From DASVCS01 sp036381495 (GTDB lineage Bacteria; Gemmatimonadota; Gemmatimonadetes; Longimicrobiales; RSA9), in assembly GCA_036381495.1 (NCBI GenBank), contig DASVCS010000032.1:1-64000 (forward strand): a stretch of DNA of 64,000 nt, given 5' to 3'. Positions within the stretch are counted from its first letter, which is position 1. Every line of letters starts with the position of its first letter. Made by a program: the position numbers and the translations under genes. The notes beneath the pieces were generated by a model. It was not told the origin of the DNA. It searched no databases and was given only the letters and a program-made list of their open reading frames with translations. Shown here piece by piece: positions 17,561 to 26,455 of this stretch.

Positions 17561-18337
17561 GTGAGTGGCGCGGCGGCGGCGTGGCAAGCGCTGGGTGAGG
17601 AGATCCTCGCCGGGTTCTGTCACGAGATGAACGGGCGGCTCACCACGCTGCGCGGCACGCTCGAGCTGGCGTGCATGGACGGCCAGGTCGAGGCGGGGGT
17701 GGGCGACGAACTGGCGGCCGAGCTCGAGCGGCTCGAACGCACGGTCCGGCTGGTTCGCCACCTGGGCGCGGAGCGCGACACGGAGCCCGAGCCGATCCGC
17801 CCGATCGAACTCCTGCCGCTGGCCGTGACGCTGCTACGACATCACCGCGAGCTGGGCGGCATCGAGGTCGAGGTGGCCGAGGTCGGCGACACGCCGGCGG
17901 TGCTGGCGCCGTGGTCGCGGCTGCTGCGGCTGCTCACGCTCCTGCTGGCCGGCGCCGCCGAGGCCGCGCAGCGGGACGGGCGCGGCGGGGTGCGCGTGGA
18001 GGTACGAGGCGATGGCGATGACGTGGTGGTGGAGGCGGGGCGCGGGGCGCGCCCGACCGCGGGGTCCGGGGCCGAGACGCCGGCAGAGGCGAGAGCGGGA
18101 GATGCGGTGGCTGTGGGTGGGGCGGAGGCGGGCCGCGGGGCCGGGCTGGACGGTCCGGTCGGCGATGGAGCCGGCCACGCCCGGACGCCGCCCGGCGATC
18201 CCGCGCGAGGCCCGCTCGTGCTTGCCGATGCGTTGCGCGCCGGTGCCGCCGCATTGGGCGGTACGCTCGTCGGGGCGAGTGGCGCGGAGGATCGGCTCGC
18301 GGTGCGCCTGCCGGCCTGGCGCGACGCGGAACCGTAG
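17561..18337 (+). CDS. Histidine-kinase-like protein with degenerate ATP-binding domain (ChpT-like layout)
   Basis: GTG 17561 is preceded by GGAGG at 6-base spacing and gives 258 residues. Residues about 12-40 (EEILAGFCHEMNGRLTTLRG) look like a dimerisation helix with the phosphoacceptor His in CHEMN. The following part has the shape of a kinase ATPase domain, but the N-box reads LLLAGAAEAA with no Mg-binding Asn. The later region is low in conserved glycines and rich in Ala/Gly. It may be a phosphotransferase like ChpT rather than a kinase. It sits between motA' and flgN on the opposite strand. Confidence 0.6.
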   Translation: MSGAAAAWQALGEEILAGFCHEMNGRLTTLRGTLELACMDGQVEAGVGDELAAELERLERTVRLVRHLGAERDTEPEPIRPIELLPLAVTLLRHHRELGGIEVEVAEVGDTPAVLAPWSRLLRLLTLLLAGAAEAAQRDGRGGVRVEVRGDGDDVVVEAGRGARPTAGSGAETPAEARAGDAVAVGGAEAGRGAGLDGPVGDGAGHARTPPGDPARGPLVLADALRAGAAALGGTLVGASGAEDRLAVRLPAWRDAEP

Positions 18338-18402
18338 CGGCCGGCTTCGGCGCGGCGTCGATGCCGGCGTAGCCCGTATTCGCCCCGTCCGGCTGCGGCT
18401 CC

Positions 18403-18918
18403 TCAGAGACGACGACGCGGATGCCGCCGTCGACGCGGATCGCGTCGCCCGGGCGCCGGGTCAGAATCCGTACGCGGCGCGCCGCAGAGGGCGCGGAGGA
18501 GTTCGTCGTCGGAGCCCAGCGCGCCGCGCAGGACGTGGCGATTCAACGAGACTTCATCCGAGAGCGCGAGCGCCTTCCGCTGGAGTTCGTCGCGCGCGTC
18601 ACGCAGCGCATCGGTCATCCGGGGGCCGAGCGCGGCGTCCAGTTCGTCGAGCGTGATGTCGTCGCGGCCGCCGAGGATCATCAGGAGCGTGCGTCGCGAG
18701 CGCCGGGCCTCGCCGATGGTCTGGAGCACCCGGTGCGCCGCGAAGATGCTCTCGTCCACCCGCTGCACATCATCGGCGGCCACGCCCTCGCGCTGGGCGC
18801 GCAGGATCTGCCCCAGCTCATCGAGCAGGCGCAGTTCGGTGCGAATGGCCGCTTCGAGCGTCTCCACCGTGGGGCGCGGCGTGGCGGCCGTCCCGGAAGC
18901 CGTGGATGCGCCGCTCAT
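18403..18918 (-). CDS. flgN: FlgN-like flagellar export chaperone
   Basis: The protein has 171 residues. FlgN chaperones the hook-filament junction proteins FlgK and FlgL. The helical N-terminal two thirds match the family pattern: LEAAIRTELRLLDELGQILRAQREGVAADD, the E..LL.LL..E..AL periodicity. The last ~25 residues (PGRRDPRRRRHPRRRL) are Arg-rich and unlike the family; flgK, the usual next gene, is absent, so the end may be read-through past a deletion joint. The start overlaps the flgJ stop (ATGA). Confidence 0.72.
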   Translation of the reverse strand: MSGASTASGTAATPRPTVETLEAAIRTELRLLDELGQILRAQREGVAADDVQRVDESIFAAHRVLQTIGEARRSRRTLLMILGGRDDITLDELDAALGPRMTDALRDARDELQRKALALSDEVSLNRHVLRGALGSDDELLRALCGAPRTDSDPAPGRRDPRRRRHPRRRL

Positions 18919-19244
18919 TCGCCGCCCGGCTGGCTGGCCGCATCCGTGCCGCCGTCGGCGCCGCCGCTCAGGCGGCGATGGAGCGCCGCGCCCAGGCCGC
19001 GCTCGAAGCGCGCCGCCGCGAGCACCGAAAGCTCGCCATCCAGCAGTCCGGAGAAGATGTCCTCACCGGCGCCGCCATCGAGGATGCCGCCCTCCGGGAT
19101 CGTCTCACGAAGCGCCTTCGTCAGTTGCATCATGAATACTCCTTCCAGTGCGGCGCACGCTTCGCGCAGTGAGACCTCGCCCGTTGTTCCCGGCGCGGGC
19201 CCGGCCACCGGAGCGCGTCCGTCCGCGCGGATCGGCGCGCTCAT
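18915..19244 (-). CDS. flgJ: Rod-binding protein, FlgJ N-terminal-domain type
   Basis: ATG 19244 overlaps the TGA of the flgI remnant and gives 109 residues. The rod-binding domain is complete: LREACAALEGVFMMQLTKAL, then the FSGLLDGELSVLAAARFERGLG helix pair. The muramidase half of enteric FlgJ is absent, as in many phyla with single-domain FlgJ. It lies between flgI' and flgN with four-base overlaps on both sides, the order expected in an intact flgA-flgH-flgI-flgJ-flgN series. Confidence 0.8.
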   Translation of the reverse strand: MSAPIRADGRAPVAGPAPGTTGEVSLREACAALEGVFMMQLTKALRETIPEGGILDGGAGEDIFSGLLDGELSVLAAARFERGLGAALHRRLSGGADGGTDAASQPGGE

Positions 19245-19378
19245 CGGACGTCGACCGCCGCCGCCAGCGCGCCCACGCTGCGCAGCGATTGGAAGATCGC
19301 CGCGATCGCCGAGGGTGGCGCGGCGGCGGCGATCGTCGCGACGGCCGCGACGAGAACGGATCCCCGCATACGCTTCAT
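19241..19378 (-). pseudogene. flgI: flgI remnant: signal peptide joined to the C-terminus of the P-ring protein
   Basis: A 45-codon frame lies exactly where flgI is expected, with ATGA overlaps to both neighbours. Its first ~19 residues are a signal-peptide start (MKRMRGSVLVAAVATIAAA). Residues ~20-45 (PPSAIAAIFQSLRSVGALAA) match the C-terminal helix of FlgI, whose family pattern is TPRDLIAILQALKAAGALHAEL. FlgI is normally about 370 residues, so over 300 internal residues are missing in frame. This reads as a clean internal deletion. Confidence 0.65.
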
Positions 19379-20160
19379 GATCTTCCCTCCCCTGCCACCT
19401 CGATGTGAACCCGTGCGGGCCCGGCCGCGACGCCTTCGAGCCGCCTGTCCGTCGCGGTCCGGACCGCGACACCCTCTCCGAGCGCCGCCGATCCGATGGC
19501 GGTCCCGGGCAGCAGCGGCACCACCAGCGGGCCATCCTCGCCCAGAGATGAGGATCGCCCCGCCGCACTCGGCCAGACCGGACTCGCGCGGCGCTGCGAG
19601 CGCGCTGGCGAGCTGGACGGTGCCGGAGTCCGTGGGCGTCACGCGCAGTTCCCGGACGCCGCCGCGGTCGAGCACGGGGGTAGAGCGCGCGCGGAGCAGT
19701 GAAGCATCCGCGTCGTGGACTTCGAGGGTGAGGCGTGGGTCGATCGGATCGGACAACCGCCGGGAGACCTGGTAACGCGCCGTGCCCGTGATGGCGACCG
19801 GGATCCCCGTGCGCGTGCCCCCCGGCTCGAGCCGCAGCTCGGTGATCACGCCAGCCGCGCCGGCGGCCACCGCCTCGGCGACGCGCAGCGCCTGCCCCTC
19901 TGCCGCCGCGGCCGGATCGCCGCGGGATGGCGGCCGCGTCGGGGCGAGCGTCCGCGCGATCGCGGCCCAGGTCTCGAAGGCATCCGGCGCGCGCAACGCC
20001 GTCCGTGTCAGACCGGCAGATCCCGCGCCAGCGCCTCCCGCAGCGCCGTCACCGGCCGCTGCTGCCACGCGCGCACGGAGCCCGCCGGCCCGGCCGCGGC
20101 ACCCGCGGCGATCGCCGGCGCGTGCAGCGCCAGCGCACCGATGGGCGCCAGCCGCATCAT
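19375..20160 (-). pseudogene. flgA: Frame-disrupted flgA-like gene (P-ring assembly chaperone)
   Basis: An ATG at 20160 overlaps the fliA stop and opens a 50-codon frame with an alanine-rich hydrophobic start, ending at TGA 20008. Coding character then continues in a second frame from about 20040 to 19545, and in a third frame down to TGA 19375. That third frame reads GTAIGSAALGEGVAVRTATD and then RLEGVAAGPARVHIEV, matching the FlgA C-terminus (SAF domain: ALGDRVRVRN...GxVVGPGxVEV). No single frame covers the gene, so at least two frameshifts or joints are needed. The middle part I cannot assign with certainty. Confidence 0.55.
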
Positions 20161-20930
20161 GAGACCGACTCCTCTCGTAGCGTCGCCAGGCGGTCGCGGA
20201 GCGTCCCGATGGCCTTCGATCGGATCTGCGAGACCCGCGATTCGGTCAGATGCAGGATCTTCGCGATCTGGTGCAGCTTCAGTTCCTCGAAGTAGTAGAG
20301 CGAGAGCACCACGCGTTCGCGCTCCTTGAGCGTCAGGATCTCGCGACGCAGCAGCTCGAGCTCCTGCGTGCGATTGACATCCTGCTCGATCTGTTCGCCG
20401 TCCTCGCCGATCAGGACATCGAGCGGCGTGGTCTGGGTGCCGTCCTCGGTCTCGAGCGGCCGGTCGAGCGAGACCTGCACCGCCTCCTCCGCATCCTGCT
20501 CCCAGCGCCAGAGCTTCTCGACGTCGATCCCCAGCGCCTCGGCCGTCTCCTTGGCATCCGGCGGCCGGTCGAGCGCACCCATCAACGCCTCGCGCACCGA
20601 GTTGATCTGCCGCTGCTTCCGCCGGACCGAGCGCGGCGCGTGGTCCCACCGGCGCAGGTCGTCCAGGATCGCGCCCCGGATGCGCGGCGCCGCGAAGGTG
20701 CTGAACGCCAGACCACGCGAAGGCTCGAAATTCTCGATCGCCTTGATCAGCCCGATCGTGCCGGCGCTCACCAGGTCGTCGAACTCTCGCTCGACGTGTA
20801 GCGTCCGCACCAACTGCCTCGCCACGTGGTGGACCAGCCGTAGATGACGTGACAGCAGCCGCTCCCGCGCGGCCGGATCACCCTTCTTCTGATATGCCTC
20901 CCATAGGGTTGCCGATTCCATGGTCTTCAT
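20157..20930 (-). CDS. fliA: RNA polymerase sigma-28 factor FliA
   Basis: Starting at ATG 20930 gives 257 residues. FliA directs transcription of late flagellar and chemotaxis genes. Sigma region 2 contains FDDLVSAGTIGLIKAIENFE and FSTFAAPRIRGAILDDLRRWD, the FliA/WhiG form. Region 3 contains PPDAKETAEALGI, and region 4 contains LTLKERERVVLSLYYFEEL and LTESRVSQIRSKA. A TGA of the truncated flhG ends five bases before the start. The gene is intact, and matching promoters occur before flgM, cheA and the receptor operon. Confidence 0.95.
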   Translation of the reverse strand: MKTMESATLWEAYQKKGDPAARERLLSRHLRLVHHVARQLVRTLHVEREFDDLVSAGTIGLIKAIENFEPSRGLAFSTFAAPRIRGAILDDLRRWDHAPRSVRRKQRQINSVREALMGALDRPPDAKETAEALGIDVEKLWRWEQDAEEAVQVSLDRPLETEDGTQTTPLDVLIGEDGEQIEQDVNRTQELELLRREILTLKERERVVLSLYYFEELKLHQIAKILHLTESRVSQIRSKAIGTLRDRLATLREESVS

Positions 20931-20934
20931 CCCT

Positions 20935-21294
20935 TCACCTGGGGGATCCAAGTGGGCCGGCCGACCCAAGCCCGGCGAAACTGTGAACGGCGAGCACACG
21001 CTCCCCGATGGCGCTTACCGCGACGGGCAGCGGCGAACCCGCTTCGGCCTCCTGCACGGTCCCACCCGCGTCGATCGCTGCGCGAAGCCCCGGATCATCC
21101 GGGAGCGCACCGCCGAACCCGATCTCGCGCGCCAGGAAATGCCGCACCCCCTCGCCCCCGCCAAGGGTCACGCCCTCCTCCCGGCCCACTGCCGCTTCGG
21201 CTCCGCCCTCGCGCATCACCACGCTCATCCGGTTGTCGAATCGGTGAATTTCCGCTGCTCCGGCGCGCTCACCGCTTGGCAGACTCCGTACCAC
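20935..21294 (-). pseudogene. flhG: 3' remnant of a FlhG/MinD-like ATPase
   Basis: The open frame 21294-20935 ends just before fliA, where flhG (fleN) normally sits. Only its C-terminal part resembles FlhG: VRHFLAREIGFGGALPDDP, then LRAAIDAGGTVQEAEAGSP and a final AIGERVLA helix. The family pattern is RFLG.GLGYVPYDPAVRRAV...SPASRAIAALAERL. The Walker A region and most of the ATPase are missing. The assignment rests on the short C-terminal match plus position. Confidence 0.5.
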
Positions 21295-21437
21295 ACGAAC
21301 GCCGACGGCGACGTGCGTCTATCATCTTGCAATTTCGTTATTTACGAACACGCCTCGCGGAGCCGCCGGAACAGCGGACACGTCGTTCGCGCCGGTTCCG
21401 GAAGTTTCTGCCGGTCGGAGCCGGCGAGTCTTGCCGA

Positions 21438-21640
21438 GGGAGGGCTGGGGCCAGGGAGTGCCCGGGAGGGAGTGCGCTGGAGGGGCGGACGGGGCCGGAA
21501 ACGGCTGGGAGCTGGATGGGAACGGCCGGGAACGGGAGCGGGAGCGGGAACGTTTACGTTTACGGGGTCGGGAAGCGGGTCGCGCACGCGCTCGCGCTCG
21601 CGCACGGAACGGGGTCCGGAGGGGCTGGGAACTGTCGGGA
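21438..21640 (+). repeat. Dispersed G-rich repeat element, copy A
   Basis: The element runs from GAGGGCTGGGGCCAGGGAGTG through GGGAACGGGAGCGGGAGC to the core CGTTTACGTTTACGGGG at 21551-21567. It ends in GCGCACGCGCTCGCGCTCGC and GGAGGGGCTGG. The same blocks in the same order occur at 38.5 kb and, inverted, at 40.3 kb. It lies 45 bases beyond the stop of the NtrC-family gene. From 21295 to 21437 I see nothing but a short AT-richer patch (CTTGCAATTTCGTTATTTACG). Confidence 0.75.
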
Positions 21641-21684
21641 GCGAGAGCGTCTATGCGGACGGATCTGGCGGCCGACGCCGTCGC

Positions 21685-23094
<1,410 letters not shown>

Positions 23095-23166
23095 GAGTTG
23101 ATCGGCCGGAATACGGAGCCCGGATTCGAGTGCTCAACTTCCGATCAGACCGCCACGATACTCCGC

Positions 23167-23195
23167 ATTGTACTTGGTATCGACGCCGCCCGCAA
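23167..23195 (-). promoter_or_regulatory. Sigma-70-type promoter of the NtrC-family gene
   Basis: On the minus strand TTGCGG (23195-23190) and TACAAT (23172-23167) are separated by 17 bases. The -10 is close to consensus and the patch is AT-richer than its surroundings. The ATG at 23094 is about 70 bases downstream. Confidence 0.5.
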
Positions 23196-23230
23196 CGGGT
23201 GTCTGACGCAAACCTTTACAGTCGGGCCCG

Positions 23231-24030
23231 GTGAGGATCACCAACAACGGACTCCAGCGAGAGGCGCTCGCGAATTGCCAGCGCGGTCTCGCGGAGATCG
23301 ACGAGATCCGGGAACGCGTTGCCAGTGGCACGCGGATCCGGCAGCCATCGGATGACCCGATCGCCGCCGGCGCGGTCCTGCGCACGGATGGACGCCTGCG
23401 GGCGCTCGAGCAGTACCGCCGGAACATCGATGCCGCGCGCGTCCGTGCCTCCGCTGAGGAGAACGTGCTCGAGCAGCTCACGGGGCTGCTCACGCGTGCG
23501 CGAGAGCTGGCCGTCGGTCAGGCGGATGCCACCGCCACTGCCGAGACGCGGGCGGCCGCGCGCCGTGAGGTGGACGAGTTGCTCGCCACGGTCGTTCAGC
23601 TCGGCAACACGCGTTTCCAGGGGAGCTACCTCTTCGGCGGCGCCTTCGCCGATGCGGAACCCTTCGATGCGACGGGCGCGACGGATCCCGCCCATCCGCC
23701 CGTCGGCGACTACCGCGTCGAGGTCGCGGCCGGGCAGCTCGTGCGGGCGCACCACGATGGACAGACGGTCTTTGTCGACAGCGGCATCATCTCGGCGCTC
23801 CAGGACCTGTCCGCGGCGCTCGATGCCGACGACGATGCGGGCGTGAAGGCGGCGATTTCCGCCGTGGATGACGCGTTCGGCGCCGTCCAGACGCTCACGG
23901 GCGAGATCGGGCCGCGCTGGATGTGGCTGCGGCCAACGTCGAGGCGTGGGACGTCAATCTGCGTACGTTCCGCTCGGACCTCGCCGACGTCGAAGTCGAG
24001 GAAGCGATCTCCCGCCTGGTCGAAGGACTA
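23231..24030 (+). pseudogene. flgL: flgL (hook-filament junction protein 3), frameshifted and 3'-truncated
   Basis: From GTG 23231 the frame encodes a typical FlgL/flagellin-like N-terminus: VRITNNGLQREALANCQRGL, then GTRIRQPSDDPIAA and the RELAVGQADATA helix. About 230 residues on, at 23911-23925, homology leaves the frame and continues one frame over (LDVAAANVEAWDVNLRTFRS, then DVEVEEAISRLVE), which is the FlgL C-terminal helix. The helix is cut at about 24028, where fliW sequence starts, so the last ~25 residues are also gone. Both a 1-base indel and a deletion joint are required. Confidence 0.75.
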
Positions 24031-24268
24031 CGTGGTCGACCTCGGCGACGCCGATGTCGCCGGTCTCGGTGCGGCGACGCCCGCCGACATCCTCGTCCTC
24101 TCGATCGTCACGCTCCCCGCCACGGCCGGCGATCCGTGCACGGTCAACCTCCAGGGCCCGCTCGTGATGCATCTGGCACGCGGACAGGGGCGGCAGGTCG
24201 TCTTGAACGAACCCGAATACGGGGTCCGCTGTCCGCTCGATCTCCCGGCGTCCACCCCCGCGACTTGA
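24028..24268 (+). pseudogene. fliW: 3' half of fliW (flagellar assembly factor), fused behind flgL
   Basis: From about 24028 the frame of the flgL start resumes and encodes DYVVDLGDADVAGLGAATPA, DILVLSIVTLP, then TVNLQGPLVMHLARGQGRQV and VLNEPEYGVRCPL. This is the C-terminal half of FliW, which antagonises CsrA and binds flagellin. The N-terminal ~70 residues, and the csrA gene that often neighbours fliW, are missing. Read from GTG 23231 the whole is one 345-codon frame, but it is a chimera. Confidence 0.72.
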
Positions 24269-24299
24269 ATCACGGTGAGGGGCGCACCCGGGATCGGAG

Positions 24300-25346
24300 C
24301 TACCTGACCCGCGCGCCCCCCAGTAGCCGCAGGATCGCCGGCGCGATCTGCGGCAACGCCAGGATCTCCTCCGCCGCATCCAGCCGCACCGCCTCCCGTG
24401 GCATCCCCCACACCACACTGGTCCGCTCGTCCTGGACCAGCGTCCGCGCACCGCTCATCCGCAACGCCTTCAACCCTTGCGCCCCATCCGCCCCCATCCC
24501 CGTCAGGAGCACGCCGATCGCGTTGCGCCCCGCGCTCCGCGCGACCGACAGGAACAGGACGTCGACCGCCGGGCGCTGGTGATGCACCGGCGGGCCATCC
24601 TTGATCCGCACGCTGTAACGGGCGCCGTTCTGCTGCACGACCACGTGGTGGCCGCCCGGCGCGATCAGCGCGAGCCCCGGCACGATCGGGTCGTTGTCGC
24701 GCGCCTCGCGCACCTCCATGGCGCAGACCTGGTTCAGCCGCGCCGCGAACGCCGTCGTGAACTGCCCCGGCATGTGCTGCACGATCACCGTCCCTGGCGC
24801 ATTCGCCGGGAGCGCCCGCAGGATCGTCTCGATCGCAGCCGGTCCGCCCGTCGACGCCCCGATCGCCAGCACCTTGTGCGTCGTCACCAGCGGCCGCCGC
24901 TCGCTCCGGCGCGACGCCGCGGGAGCGCTCCGCACCCCCGTCGCCGGTCGCGCGATCCGCGCCGATGCGCCCGCGCGGATCGCCTCGACGAGTCGGCGCG
25001 CGTCCTGCGGCGTCGAGTACGCCGAGCCCGGCTTGCTCACCACCTCGATGGCGCCGAGCGCCAGTGCACGCACCGCCGCCTCGCTTCCTTCCGGCGCGAG
25101 CGAACTCACGATCACGACCGGCATCGGATGGTGCGCCATCAGCTTCTCGAGGAACGAGAGCCCATCCATCCGCGGCATCTCGATGTCCAGCGTGAGGACG
25201 TCCGGCCGGAGCTGCGCGATCTTCTCCCGCGCCACGTACGGATCCGTCGCGGTGCCCACGACCTCGATGCCATCGTAGCCGGACAGCGTTTCGGTCAGGA
25301 CCTTCCGCACCAGCGCCGAATCATCGATGATCAGGACGCGGATCAC
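24300..25346 (-). CDS. cheB: Chemotaxis methylesterase/deamidase CheB
   Basis: The start GTG 25346 has GGAG eight bases upstream and gives 348 residues. The N-terminal receiver carries DDSALVRKVL, the phospho-Asp in LTLDIEMPRMDG, and SKPG. The C-terminal methylesterase has the catalytic Ser in IGASTGGP, His in VQHMPGQF, and Asp in LLTGMGADGA. CheB demethylates receptor glutamates for adaptation. It is last in the order receptor, cheR, cheB, and its 3' end faces the flgL/fliW remnant with 31 bases between. Bases 25347-25517 hold nothing I can identify. Confidence 0.95.
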   Translation of the reverse strand: MIRVLIIDDSALVRKVLTETLSGYDGIEVVGTATDPYVAREKIAQLRPDVLTLDIEMPRMDGLSFLEKLMAHHPMPVVIVSSLAPEGSEAAVRALALGAIEVVSKPGSAYSTPQDARRLVEAIRAGASARIARPATGVRSAPAASRRSERRPLVTTHKVLAIGASTGGPAAIETILRALPANAPGTVIVQHMPGQFTTAFAARLNQVCAMEVREARDNDPIVPGLALIAPGGHHVVVQQNGARYSVRIKDGPPVHHQRPAVDVLFLSVARSAGRNAIGVLLTGMGADGAQGLKALRMSGARTLVQDERTSVVWGMPREAVRLDAAEEILALPQIAPAILRLLGGARVR

Positions 25347-25517
25347 CCGCTGCGCTCCACTCAGAGGCTCCTGGCGCACGGCCGCACCCGCGCGCACACT
25401 CCACCCGCCCTCGCCTGAACGCCGGCGCGCCCGCATCAGGCGACCTCCGCACGGCCGCGCCCGAAGCGGCGCCGCCGGATCCCGGCCACCCCGCCACGCC
25501 GATGCGCGGACCGACGG

Positions 25518-26345
25518 TCAGCGCCGGTACACCGCGGGCTGCACATACCGGTAGTCGTGGGACAACGCCGCGAGGCTCTCCGAATGCCCGACCAGCAGGT
25601 AGCCGCCCGGCGCGAGCACGGACCGGAACGCCTCGATGAGACGTTGCTGCATCGTGCGATCGAAGTAGATCATCACGTTGCGACAGAAGATCACATCGAA
25701 CGGACCCCGCATCGGCCAGGGGTCGAAGAGGTTGAGCCGCGCGAGTCGCACGAGCCGGGCTACGCCCGAGCTGACCCGGTAGCGTCGCGGCGAGCGCGGC
25801 TGTACGCACGTGAAGTGACGGACGAGGAGGTCGCGCGGCACGTCGGCCAGCGCCGTCTCATCATAGACGCCCGCCCGGGCAACTGCCAGCACGCGCGTCG
25901 AGATGTCCGTCCCCAGGACGCGCACGTCCAGGACATCGCACTCGGGGATCGCCTCACGAAGCGTGATCGCGATCGAATACGGCTCCTCTCCCGAGGAGCA
26001 GCCGGCGCTCCAGATCCGGATCCGCCGGCGCGCGCGCACCAGTTCGGGCAGGATCACCTCGCGGAGGTATCGGAAGTGTTGCGGCTCACGGAAGAAACCG
26101 GTCTTGTTGGTCGTCATCGCGTCGATGAGTTCGGCCAGTTCGCGCCCCGTCGGGTCGTCGCGCAACAGACCGAAGTATGCATCGAAGCTCGGAAGCCCGA
26201 GTTCCCGGATGCGACGCACCAGTCGCGTCCGGACCAGTTCCCTCTTCCCACGCCGCAACGTGATCCCGCACAGGCGGTAGATCAGGCTGCGGACCATCTC
26301 GAACTGCTCGGGGGTCAGCTCGAAGGGCGTCGATTCGGCCAGCAT
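25518..26345 (-). CDS. cheR: Chemotaxis protein methyltransferase CheR
   Basis: The product has 275 residues from ATG 26345, the usual CheR length; an upstream GTG at 26387 has no better ribosome site. An N-terminal helical domain includes IYRLCGITLRRGKRELVRTR. The SAM-binding domain has IRIWSAGCSSGEEPYSIA, LGTDISTRVLAVARAGVY, and FDVIFCRNVMIYF. CheR methylates receptor glutamates. It lies between the receptor gene and cheB, and probably belongs to the transcript that starts at the sigma-28-type promoter at 29.4 kb. Confidence 0.94.
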   Translation of the reverse strand: MLAESTPFELTPEQFEMVRSLIYRLCGITLRRGKRELVRTRLVRRIRELGLPSFDAYFGLLRDDPTGRELAELIDAMTTNKTGFFREPQHFRYLREVILPELVRARRRIRIWSAGCSSGEEPYSIAITLREAIPECDVLDVRVLGTDISTRVLAVARAGVYDETALADVPRDLLVRHFTCVQPRSPRRYRVSSGVARLVRLARLNLFDPWPMRGPFDVIFCRNVMIYFDRTMQQRLIEAFRSVLAPGGYLLVGHSESLAALSHDYRYVQPAVYRR

Positions 26346-26455
26346 CGTGCGGAACTCGGGAGGCGGGGATCGAGGCGCGGGGCGCACGCCGGCGCCCCGA
26401 TGGTCGCCCGCCGCGCGGCGCCGTGCCGTCGCGGCGAGCGGAGCCCCGCGTGGGC

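Noticed and set aside
21300..21350. Possible sigma-54 promoter around CTTGCAATTTCG
   Set aside because: There is no GG at the required distance before the GC on either strand.
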